A stretch of 64,000 bases of DNA from Ectocarpus siliculosus (taxonomy: Eukaryota > Sar > Phaeophyceae > Ectocarpales > Ectocarpaceae): the NCBI GenBank assembly GCA_000310025.1, contig FN649737.1, forward strand, positions 3,193,396-3,257,395, written 5' to 3'. Position 1 is the first letter of the stretch. Every line of letters starts with the position of its first letter. Position numbers and translations under genes: made by a program. This document shows positions 26,641 through 39,000 of the stretch, piece after piece. The notes beneath the pieces are model-generated. The model made no database searches and had not been told where the DNA came from. It saw only the letters and a list, made by a program, of their open reading frames with translations.

Positions 26641-27020
26641 GATTGTTGGTGCTTTTAGCTCTGGTACTGCTGTTTGCGTGTTGTTCTTTCTTGGATCTCT
26701 GTGAGAAGTGACTGAGGGTGGGGGGCAGCAGTTCGCGGTTCGCGGATCTCGAACTTTCAATCTCGAACCTTGTCGAAGCGAAAACGCCTCCAACCACTTA
26801 TGAGGTGGTCGGGGGGGATATCTTTCTAGAAGGATGTTCCAATAGGTTGCGAGGCATGTAGGTTCGCACCCACCCACCCTTTTCGAAAAGTCGCATTTGC
26901 AGATCCCCACCAATCCTCTTGCTCTTGCTTGCTGTTTCTCCTCCCTGTTCGATCCTCTCTGCATCTCTGCCTCTCTTTGGCCTGGGTAGTACGTTGCTTG
27001 GTCGTGCAGTAGGGTGCACG
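26641..27020. promoter_or_regulatory. Shared upstream region of HSP70 and the large membrane-protein gene, with heat-shock-element-like sites
   Basis: Only 380 bp separate the two divergent start codons. A palindromic TTCTAGAA at 26824-26831 with a further TTC at 26836 resembles a heat shock element (alternating TTC/GAA units), and CCAAT lies at 26838. TTTTCGAAAAG lies near 26880. These would suit heat-responsive transcription of HSP70 and might also influence the divergent gene. No TATA box is assigned. Confidence 0.4.
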
Positions 27021-30000
27021 ATGAAGGCTCCCAATATCTACAGAGCAGTCATTGCCGCAGCAGCACTCAGTAGTAGCAGGTTCGATGGCACTGCTGCAGA
27101 CGCTGAGGACACACAGGAAGAAGAGCGATCAGCAGATGCAGCAGTAGAATCAGCAGAGGCCGTGGGGCTACGATGTCCGGTAGCAGTGCCGTGCAAGCTG
27201 GAGATGGGAACAGCGTTCGGCGATCCTTGGCTGAAAGCGGAGGACGGCGAAATCGGCTACTTTGAGGTGATTTAGTTATAAGCTGCAGATAGAGTCAGCT
27301 CGTTGGTATATTTGCCTTCAAGTTAGGGTGCATGCTGTCCGAGAATGAGGTCCGTCGGTGTCTGCACTACTACTGCTGTAGAGCGCCGACTCTGTGTAGA
27401 TTACTGGATGGTCGCTTTCCATTGCATGTAGGGGCGTCCATGCCCACCAGTGGACCATTCTGCATCATGCTTCGGTCGCCTGGGGGGCGGTTGATGGTTG
27501 TCAACAATCTCTCCGCTTCTCCCGAAGAGTAGCATCTGGTTTCATATTCAGCTTCTGTCGATACTTGTCGACGGTTGATGCTGTCGTCGTATTGAGAATC
27601 GTCGTCTGTCAGGCGAAGAAACGGCACTACAGGTGGTCGCAAATACCTCGCCAACAGATAAGTGTAGGCTTGAGCACTGCTGAATGTCGCACGCAACAGC
27701 AGACACACAGATGTCGATCCGGCATATGCATACGGAAATTGACAAACGGCGACCACGCCCAATACTCAAAAGCACCGAACTGAAGGCATGGACGTCCAGT
27801 AAGCAAACAAACTAAACGTTCGTGCGCGTGACCAAAAAGCAAGTGTATAGTGCCGCCTACCTACGGGTTTGGAGGCGTGTAGCGCGAAAAAGAGGGCGAG
27901 GTGTACAGCTGTAGCTTATTGGGCTTTGGGACAGACACATTTGTGGGAGATGAAATAGTTGAAGACATGCGTACCGGCAGAAACTACAGTAGAAAGGCGG
28001 TGACCCAGGCTTCCAGAATATAATTACTATGCAAGTGATGCAACCACATGTCATGCATGGCCTGGGAACAGCAGTCGTCGTCAGGCACCTATACTTCAAC
28101 AAATTGAGCTCCCCGCGCCCATACGGCGTGACCGTCCATGAACGGAATGTGCCATACTATTTATGCTCAGTCCGCGGAACCCCCCGTTGCAGCTGTCAGT
28201 TCCATTCGATTCGAGAAAAGTATAGGGGAGATGTGAGGGCGATCGCCTCCAGTCCTTTGGATCAGGAGATATGGTTAATTTGAGCTGTCTCGAGACTGGT
28301 TTAGTAGGCCACCGCCTCTTGTGTGTACCATCGGAGATTGGGTCGTGAGGGAAGCATGAATTGTGTTCAAGCATACACTGAAAGAAGACTAAAATTCGAA
28401 AACCGTGTCGGAACTGCAAGTTGTCTCTGTTCTTTGTTCCCCCGCCCGGGCGCGTTAGCTCAAATCCCGGGGCAAATTGAACGTACCCAGATATTGCTTT
28501 TCTCCCTCTTTCGCAACCCCTGTTGCGCTATATCTCCGACCCGCGCGAAACCACCACCGGACCGCTGGTTTGTGCCGAAGGTGGCCGGCACTCCACAAGT
28601 GCAGCCCTCGGAAGTGATCATTACGCTGGCCTACGGCGACGTCGAGACGTACGCGAGCAGTTCGGGGCGGGAGCCGACGCCCAGCGAGTCCGACTGGAGC
28701 GGGGGAAGGGTCCTCCGCCTCCCCGGTTGGTCCGTCCCTCACGAGGGGGACACCGTGGTGGTGATGGTCAAGGCCACGGGTACCGCCGGCGCGCTGTACA
28801 GGGTTCTGGCGGCGAGCGACGAGGACGTGCTGCGGCTAGAGGACGGCATGCCGGTGCAGATGCTCCAGGACGCGTCCGAGATGCGGTGCGTGAGGGGCGG
28901 GAGAAACCTCGTGGTTGCGTGAGATGCGGTGGGGTCTTGGGGATGTCGTGTTTGGTGGTATGCATGCTGCTGTTGTAGATGAGACGTCTCGCGGAACTGT
29001 TGGCGCTGTCTCTATGGTGGCTGTTGTGGGTGGCTGCTGTAGTAGTGTGGCGGGAGTAGTCGCAGGGATGGTCGTCGTAGGAGCCTTGGAAGATGAAGTT
29101 GTGGTTGCAGTGGTGGTGCTGGTGGTGTGCCGCAGTTGTAGATAAGAAGGACGGCAAAACTAGGATATCGAACACGGAATGCGGTTATGAGATGAGACAG
29201 GGAAAAACCGAGTCCACCAAGTCCTCAGTGCGCACACCCCCCTCCAGTTTTTCTACAGGCATAAACAAGATTCGCAGCATGCAACCTGGTACTGGCGGGC
29301 CCGTTGAGTTTTTCTAAACTCACAATGCTGATGTTTTCCACACGACGGTCCGCACTCCTTCAAGCAAGAAATAAACAGGCCATAAGCAATTCGTATCGTA
29401 AGTGCGGCTGTTGCCATTGTCATTGCTGCTCCCTTTACGTTCAAAACCACCGTTATCTATCTGGTACCTACTCCCAAGCGCTACTTCAACCTTCGCAAAG
29501 AATTGTATTTTGGGTGCTGGAAAAGTCGTTGCTGTGGTCGTAGCGAAAGCAGAGATTGAAGGCGGTGGCGACCGTGGTCCGTTGCCCTTGCCTTGGAATT
29601 CTGGCAGGTACTTCAGCATTGCTGTTGCAGATAATGCAACGGACCTCTTGATCTCCCTCGACCCCCAATCTGGAGATCCTGACATGTGAGTTGTTGTCCT
29701 AGTTTTTTGCTCTTGGCATTGGAGGCGTTACCTCTGCCGTTGTTTGTTCCGTTGCCATTGATTGCTGGTGCAGCTGCTGTGTAGTGCATATAGGGCATGG
29801 ACGTAAACACTCTTGAACGATGCAAGTATAAAACTAGTTCGATGTTAAGGCCAATTTTTCAGCCTGGCCAGAGCAATTTGTTGTACAACCCCCCGACCCG
29901 TGTGTCTTGGGAGGGCCCTTCTGAGAGACAGTCTCTGCTCAACAGAGTCGTTCTCGTGTGTCGAACCTAGCACTTCACCCTTGTTTTCTGGCACCAACCG

Positions 30001-31579
30001 TCCCGCGGCAGGTACGTGTCGCCCGAAGATCCTGACGGGTTATCTCTGCCTTCCAAGCAGAACTTCACATGGCAAGCACTCAGCTTCGGGAAGGACACGC
30101 TGCACATGCAGGTACCGCTCGTGACGCCCAATAACATCACAACCTCTGCGACGATGCTGATTCTCTCTGCCACTGTTTAGTCCAAGAGGTTTATAGATGT
30201 TTCAGAATTCCTTCCACGGGAACCACCAGCATTGTTGTATTTCTGAAAGAACGTTACACAAGAATGCAGCTCAGAGGAGGTGGTATCAGGCGTCACGTAA
30301 GATCAGGGGTTGCGGTCGCGGTGTGCTACCAACGTGGCGAGCGGCCGAACGCCTTTTCAGTTATTTTTTTCTTTCCATCCCACCTGTTCTGAATCCCCGT
30401 GGGTCTACAGCATGCACGGTGATGAACACCGCCCCCCCCGCGTGCCCCGTGCCCGGTGCAGGCTGAATCCTTGTCCGAGTACTGCACTCCCGGGACGGAG
30501 GACAACGAAATTTGCACCTACTGCATCGGAGTTGAAGCAAGGACGAACTGCAGCTATACCATCAAGGTGTGTTTATGAGCTCGCCCGTCAAGGTGTGGTG
30601 TCGAGTCTTCTCTGTGATACGTTGCGGTGCTTCTTGTCTGTCGTGGTAGATTCACACCGGCTCTTGGCTATAACGCAGAACAACTTCTTTAATGGTCCAG
30701 TCGGCGAGACTCGAGAAGATGCTGCTTGCCGTAGGTGACATGGCGTAAGATACCACACCCCATGGAACGATTTTTGATCAAGTGCTCCACGACAAAGAGG
30801 ATGCACAAATCAAACGAAACTCTTTCGGAAAGCTCTCGACAATTCGGTACCCACCCCGCCATTTTCGGCACCGCCAATCTGTGCGCTGTGGAGCAACTGA
30901 GTTTCGAAAATCGGCCCAGGGGGTGTGGTATCTTATGTCAACTTGTCCGGTACTACGAGAAGACCTTCTCTTGGACACCGGTGGTTCTTCATCTGCCGTA
31001 GCTGTTGCTGCCTTCTACCCCGATCTTTTGCCGAGCTTCTCTCAAAGCTGGTAGAGATATCAGCGAGGGCTAGAGCTGCCCAACTTCCTGCCCGACTTGA
31101 GCGCTTATTATCGTAGTGACCAAACATGCCAATTTTGTACTAATACACTGACCCCCCCCCCCCTATCCCACCCCCGCTCCGAAGGCTTCTCTTAGCAGCG
31201 GGTGGAGACATCCGCAACAGCTGCTGCTCGGGAATCATCCGCAGTCCTCTTTCCTCGAGGAGGGCAACTTCGATTACTACGCCCTGCTCATCACGCCAGC
31301 GCCCGAGGAGAATCCCTGGGAGAGCATTGTCGTGACGACGACACCTACGGATGGAGGGCAGCAGGTGCGTCGTGCAGAACTACATACTCCTTGTTTTTTG
31401 CTCTTTGGACCTCGGATATGTTGTTGTGCTACTCCGTTTGTGGCAACGCATGAGATCATGTTTATTCTATGCATCATTGTTCCTGTAGCTGTTGATAAAT
31501 CTGAACTGTATATTTCTTGTGTGCTGAGGACGTGCAAGTTAGTTGCGATGGTGGCTCTCAAAGTTGCGCTTGTTGATGT

Positions 31580-31625
<46 letters not shown>

Positions 31626-33020
31626 AGTGTACTACTGCTACGCTGTTGGCGATACATGATGTTTGTTGTTGCTGCCGACGCCGGTGCACTATGTTGATGC
31701 ATGGCGCAGCATTTTGTCGTAGTGCTCTATTGGCAAGAAACACAGGCACACTGTCTTTCGCGTTTCGATAATGTCCTGTTGTTGAGCAACAAATCTCACT
31801 GTTTCCACAGACTAGGCATGTAGCAAACTGGATTATGCCGCATTCAACGAAACCCATCCTCTGTCAGTTTCCACACGCTACCGTAGTCGCTGGGTCCAGC
31901 TTCAGTCCCCGTTGTTTTCATCCCTGGACACACTACCGTAGTCGCTGGGTTTCCAGCTTCCGTTCCAGTTGTTTCCGTGCCCCTCATCCATCCCATTCCA
32001 CATCCCGAAGAACTCCATCCCCCGTCTGCTGGAACCCGCCCCCCGATCCCCTGGGTTTCCATCCCGTATCCCCAGGACCTGTACGCCACCGCTAACCGGT
32101 CTCGCGAGCCCGGGCCGGAAGACTACGACGTGAAAAGCAGCAACTGGGTCGGCTCGTCGACGCTGGTGTTTTCGGAAACGGCACCCGGGTAAGGCAGCGT
32201 ATCATGTGTGTGCTGCATAGCTTGCGTCGCTGGTTCTCTGGCCACTCCGGGTGGGCAGCCAGTACGATTGTTGTTTCCGTTGTGGAAGAAATATTTATGT
32301 GGCTGTCGGTGTCACTGGTTTTTGTTTCTCTTGTCACCGTCGTCGTTGTCGTTTTCTTTGTTTCGTGTTCACGGTGCACGTCGGGGGGTCCTCGTGAATA
32401 CAGCTGACCAATTTACCGGCGCCTAGACGTCGCCACCAATTTTGAACGTCTTCCTTTCTCCGAGACACGGGTGTAAAAAATCCTCTTGCGTTTGCCTTCT
32501 TCTTGGCATTGCTTTTCGTTAACTCGCTTTCTTCATCACATGGAAGATAAAACCCTTGTTGAGAACCGATTCATTGAAAAAATATGTTCGTCTTTATCCC
32601 AGCTTCTGCACCGACTGCACCATCTACGTGGGCGTTTACGGCTACAAGAAGGGTGGCTACTCTATCGTAGCGAGCCAGGGGCTGACTAGGCTGCAGGAGG
32701 GGTTCCCACAGCAGGGGCTCGTGGGAGGGGAGGACGATTGGAAGTATTACGAGTTCTTCAACCCCCCAGGGCATGGCAAGTCCATACAGGTAATGAGCGC
32801 GTGCGGTAGAAGCAGGTTGTGCATCAATGGTTGCATGGTTTGTTTTCCTTGAATGTCCCCGTGTACATTGCAAGTCTTCTTGTGGCCAACCGTTCTCCCT
32901 GCTTTGCCCCGTCTGTATCTGTGTTCGGCCCTCTCCCTCTCTCCCTTTCTCTCCCTCTGCTTGATACTGCCTTCTGTCCCTCTGCAACCCCCTCTGTCAT
33001 CCCCGATCCCCTGTGTCTGC

Positions 33021-33081
<61 letters not shown>

Positions 33082-36000
33082 CTATGTCTTCGTGTATGTC
33101 TTCATGTTGCCATTCGCTCTCTTTCTGCCCCCCTCCCGTATCGCCATCTCCGCCGGTGTTTTGCTGCTATACATTTGTGTGGTTCTTGTGCGATGTGATG
33201 TTTGACACCACGAGAGAAGGTGGTGGCAACGGCCCTAACCGGAGATCCCGACATCTACGTCACCGTAGGGGGCAGCGATCTCCCGGGGCCGAACAACTTC
33301 TACTGGATGGGGGGCGCCACGGGTAAGACGGCCTCCTGTGTAGCAGTCGTCTTTGTTGCTGCTCTTGTTAGCGCTTATGTGGCCGCTTTACTGTCGTCGT
33401 CGTTGTTGCTGCTCCTATATTAGCGCTTTTGTGGCCTTGCCGTCGTCGTTGTTGCTACTCCTATTAGCGCTTATGTGGCCTCTTATTGTCGTCGTCGTTT
33501 TTGCTGCTCCTTCTAGCGCTTTTGCGGCCTCTTATTGTCGTCGCCATTGTTGCTGCTCCTTCTAGCGCTTTTGTGGCCTCTTTACCGCCGTCGCCGTTGT
33601 TGTTGCTCCTATAAGCGCTTATGTGTTCTCCTATTGTCGTCGTCGTTGCTGCTACTCCTATTGGCGCTCTTGTGGCCTCTTATTGCCGTCGTCATTGTTG
33701 CTGTTCCTAGCACTTTTGTCGTGCATCGCTTGTGCCTGCTGCAGTCTGCCGGTGATCGTGCTACCTTGGAACACAGTTCGCTGGTCGCAAGCTACACCCC
33801 TGATTTAGCATCGCCTCCGCCGCACACACTTTCTGACGAGTCCGGAGCCTTGTCTATGCTCATATGTTGTTTTTCTCATTTTGTTTGTTGCTGCTTCGAA
33901 AACAATACCGTAAAAGGAGCCGATTTCATCGACATCTCTGCGAGCGACCAGCACTTCTGCGACGACTGCGCCTACCAGATAGGCTTGACCTCCGCCGCCA
34001 ACGCCTCCTACACCGTCTCAGTGTACCGCGGCGATGAGGGAAGTGAGAGACCAACAAAGTCCCCTCTTCTTGTTCTTCTTTCTTTTTACCTCGCTCTCGC
34101 GTGTTTTCCCTTCTATTTCTCTTCGGAGTTAGTTGTTCGCTTTCAGGAAAGATTCCTTAGTCGCCATCTCGGTGTAATAGTCGCAGCGGAGAGCGTGCTG
34201 TGAGTGTTCGTCCGTCGTTTCTGGCGCCATCGTGCACAGGTCTCGGTAGATGTGTTTTACGTGTGATACCGGGTGACAGGGTGGAGGAGAGTACACGGGC
34301 AGGTTTTGAGAACTCATTATGTCAGCTTTCCTCTTATGGATTTCTGTCTTTTGTTTCTTACCAAATGTTAGGTCTTAGCTACAATGAGTTCTAGACTACC
34401 AGTCGACTGCAACACTTTTTGTTCGTCCGAGCTGAAAAAAATAGAAAGAAACGGGTCGCAAGCTGTAGGGTATGTTGGTGGAGAGCGCCGCGCCTCTCAC
34501 TCCTCTCCGGGGGACAGTATACGACCCAGCAGGACTCTAATGTGCGGACAGAGATGTACTGCTGTGTGATGTTTCTGTAAGAAGAGTGCCACGAAACTGT
34601 TTCCTGTCGTTTTCTCTGGTTCCACGCGTAGGAAGACAGCACTGCCGTTTGTAGGAGATCCCACAGACGGTACGTTTTCTTCTCTGATGCGGCCAGTATC
34701 GTTACCCGGCCACACTCGCTCAGCCTCCGTCAAGCTGATCCCCCCACCCCGTGCCCCTCTTGCTTCCCCGCACCTGACGGAACTGTGTTGCCGGACCGGA
34801 CCGCGGAACGATGCTCGGACCGATCACGCACGGAACGGCCCGCGAACGCTCGGAACGCTTGACGTTTTTCGACACGGAACTGCGGACCTCGCTCTGACGC
34901 TCCGTACCTTCGCAATCGCACTCACGCACACATGTTGGTATGCGTACTCCCCGTGACCGCCGGTACGCGCACTCCCCCTGACCACTGGTCCAACATGACG
35001 GCGGCGGCGGCGGCCACGGCCACGGCCACCTTCTTGACCATACCGACACTAAAATAACAAACGCGAAAACGCAGCGACGCTGCTTGTCCACGGGCGTCCC
35101 CAGGCGGGCAAGGTCGCGGCCAACGGCATGCGCTACTACCTCCTGAGGCCCGAGAGCGATACGACCAAGCTGACGGTCACGCTCACCAAGTCCATCGGGG
35201 AGGGAGACCTGTACGTGGTCCGGAGGCCTGCGGGCGGGGAGGGCGAGGACACTGCCGTCATCGACCCGCATGACCGCGCAACTTACAGGCATGACGACGT
35301 TCTATTGCGTTTGTGTAGTTTTGTGAAGAAGACTTATTCGTGTCGGAGTTGTGTTGTCGTCGTCGGTTTACCGGTATTGGGGATTGCTGTTGTTATTGTT
35401 GCTGTTACAAAATGACGTTGGATTTTCTCTGTGTCAGGGTATGGCGCCAACCAGCGTCCGTTGCCGACGGCCTCACCCGATCTCACTCTAGCCTTTCCTC
35501 CACCCCGGGCCTATCGAATAAATTTTACGCAAAACCCAGATGGACGTCGAGAGGTCAAGCCCAGGACACCATAGTCCTTGACGGTGATGGAGGCACCGCG
35601 GATCCCTATCTTATCGGAGTTTCCGGGGTGACCGATGTTACGTTTTCGGTGGTCGGCACCTTCTCGCAGGTTAGTAGCTGTCGTTGTTGTGGGTGTGGGT
35701 GCTGTTGCGTTCCCCAGGCGTGTGGACCGGTCGCATGTTGGTTGGTTGTCGGAGTTTCCGTGGTGAGCGATGTCACGTTTTCGGTCGCCGGCACCTTCTC
35801 GCAGGTTACGTGGTTGTCGTCGTCGTTGGTGGTAGTGATGGTGGTGGTGTTGGCCAGAACGGTGCTGTTGGTGTGGGTGCTCTCGCAGGTTGGTCGTTGT
35901 TGTTGTTGTTGTTGTGGGTGGTGTCGTTGTTAGTGTGGATGCTTGTTGGTGTGGGTGCGGTTGCCTTCCCAGGCTTATGGACCAGTCGTCCTACGCATGA

Positions 36001-39000
36001 GCCACCCCCGTCTCATCGAGGGAGGTCGTCCGCGACTGGGTTAGTTGGGAAATGCCTCGTGTGATGGATCACTCACGCCGTCCATGTTTTCGTCACCATC
36101 TGCTGCGACACGTTTTTTGTACGCTGTCGTGAAAAGGCAGCGATTTCCATTTTTGGCATGGCACATATCTCCAAGGCTCGCACCGCTAGCTGTACTTTTC
36201 ATCTGTCGGCATCCACTCGCATTCCTTTGGGCCTCACTTGTCCACGCCCCTTCCCCTCTCTGTCATTGTTGGCAGGGCGTCTCTATCCTGCAAGAGGGAG
36301 TTCCACAGAGGCATACCCTCGAGGCAGGGAGTTCAATGGCGTTCGGGTTCCTCGTAGACCAGGTGCGCGTGTGTGCTACCCCCTTAAGGTATTTCCCCGT
36401 CCTAAATTTTCGGTGTTGCAGCAAGACGACGCTACCACCAGCCCTACTGCTGAGGCCCAGAAATTGCGACGTTTCGTTGTTCGAAACATCACCTACAATC
36501 GAGAAGTCGGTGGCATCGTCGGCGTTGTGTAGTAGCCGGGGCTGACTGGATGGCAATACGACAGTGGTCGGTCTTGGTGAAACAACTCTAGCTGGGATGG
36601 TTTATTTTGGCGCGGGCCCGAGGGGCTTACGGCGGAGCCCGGATAGACAAGGTCCAGCCTCCGGATTCTGAGTGCTGCAAAAGTTGATGACGCAACACCA
36701 TTCACCCTGAGGGTTCTTTCTAACGAGACCATGATATTTCATGTGTTGTAGTAGTTTATTTTCACGAAGACCGCGGCGCTAGCCGCCTGCCCGTCGAGTA
36801 GGCCCCCGGGAAAAAACGCAAACTGTTTGGTGTGCGTTGCACGATTTGTATTGTTGTTGTTGTTGTTGTCGTCGTCGTCTTCACGATATAACCCGTTCCT
36901 CGGGGCGCGTATTAATATTTTCTCAAAATCCGAAAGCCCACAAATCCCATACCTCAGCACATCCCGCGTACTGCGGACCGTTGGTTACCGCGCCGCAGGA
37001 CAATGTGGACCTGCAGCTGACCGTCACTCCCATCCGTGGGGACCCCGCCCTGTACGCCGGCATGGGCGCCACGCCGAGTTGCGCCGCGCCTGAGGAAAGC
37101 GGGGAGAGCGGGGATGCCGAGGGGGGGGGCGAGGACGCTGGCGTCTGCTCCGGCTGGTGGGTGATCCTCGAAATGCTGCCGTAGACACGTGTTTGTGCAT
37201 GCTTCCTTTAAAACCGTTCTTGCGCTACTGTAGGACAGAAGTAGCACTGCTGTTGCTTTGAACCCGTTTCGCGCTCTACTCGTAGCACTGTTGTTAGGTT
37301 TGTGGCCATTCTTCACGCCGTTCGGCCGCCCTCTCACACGTTCTTGTGCCCTCCCCCCCCCCACCAACCCCCCCCCCCCTTAACCCACACCCCCCCAACC
37401 CCCACCCCCNNNNNNNNNNNNNNNNNNNNNNNNNNNNNNNNNNNNNNNNNNNNNNNNNNNNNNNNNNNNNNNNNNNNNNNNNNNNNNNNNNNNNNNNNNN
37501 NNNNNNNNNACGCGGCAGGGGGCCCCCCCCGGGTTTCCCCCGCCCTGGGGAAAAGGGGGAAAAGGGGGATTCCCAGGGGGGGGGGGGGGGCCCCGGCTTT
37601 TTCTCCGGGTGGGGGGGGGTCCCTGAAAATGCCCCGGAAAACACGTTTTTGGCCATGTTTCTTTAAAACCCTTTTTTGGGTTACTTTGGGAAAAAAAAAC
37701 CACTGTTTTTTTTTGAACCCCTTTTCGCCTTTTATTGGTACCCTTTTTTTTGGTTTTGGGCCCTTTTTCCCCCCGTTTGGGCCCCCTTTTCCCAGTTTTT
37801 GGGCCCCCCCCCCCCCCCCCCCCCCCTCCCCCTCAGGACCTGGTCATGTACGAGAGGGAGGCGCCGCAATATCCCTATCTCCCACTTACACCCGTGCAAC
37901 GTACTTGAAGAGCGACAACAGGGCGATTCAACCGAAGATGGCGATGGTGGCAACGACGCAATCGACGACGCCGACGAAGTCGACAACGGGGAGGGAGTGC
38001 CGACCTCTGGCGTCGAGGTCTCAGACAAGTGTGCACCGTCCAGCTTCGGTGTGGGCATGATGTTCATGACTGTCGTGGCCCAGGGAGGCATGGACGCGAG
38101 CTTTTCTGTCATGGCCTCCCTTGTCGGGAAGGTGCGTTGGTTCTGCTCTTGTCTGGTCCTGCGTTGCGGGTTCTGGTTCCGTCCTCGGGTTCGGTTAGAA
38201 CGTTCGATTGTGTATTCGTGGGTCTTTTGGTGGTGGCGGCGGCACCCCAAGGAGAGTGGGTGCAAGCGCACAATCTGTCTTTTCGTGATTGTCGTGAAGG
38301 TACGGTGGTAGCGTATTTTTGGTTCGTTGCTCTGTCATGGCTCTGCTTGAGTTCTGCGAGTATTTTCACGACTTGGAAGCGTGGCCTCGTTGGTGTTTTC
38401 CCCGGCGACCTGTCGGGTATGACCCCTCCCCCTCCTGCGCTCGCCTTTCCTGGTTGAAACCCTACTCCCCGGTACGCTGCCGTGTTTCCGCATCCAGCAC
38501 GGTCGTAGCGTTGCTGCATCTTCGTGATCACCTCCTGTCGGCCTGAGATCTGGGAGCACGTGACCCAAGCGAGTCCTATGTTGCAATGCCATCTCCCAAT
38601 GTGTACCCCATGCCGACAAACGCGTGTCCTACAGCCCCACCTCGTAGTTTCTACTGTTCCCTCTCCTCCCGTCCCCTCCGGCCGTCTGTCCCTCTCACGC
38701 GGGATGAAAATGGCCCTCTGATTCCACTTTCGAACGATTGAACGGCCCCGTCTCCTCGCAGGGATTTATGTATCCGTCGTTCGCGTTACGCTTCTGTCTG
38801 CATAGCCCGAAAATCGCACGGCGGCAACAACCACGTACCTAGCAATGCACGACTCCCCTCCCTGTTCTCCGTGGACACGCTTGAACCCTTTAGCATGTGA
38901 CCCTGGTGACGGGCGTGCCCCAGCACGCCGTAACGTCTCCCATGGTGCCCTGCGGGGAGGCGAAGCAGACGGAACAGGGCCCGTGCTCGGCGGAGTACGA

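Noticed and set aside
36411-36533. Candidate exon after TGTTGCAG (reads QDDATTSPTAEAQKL)
   Set aside because: It ends in a stop. Exon 36276-36362 joins in phase directly to 36999-37156 and restores the domain pattern without it.
37302-38060. Open frames spanning the N gap
   Set aside because: The Ns and the smeared homopolymers after the gap make these frames meaningless.
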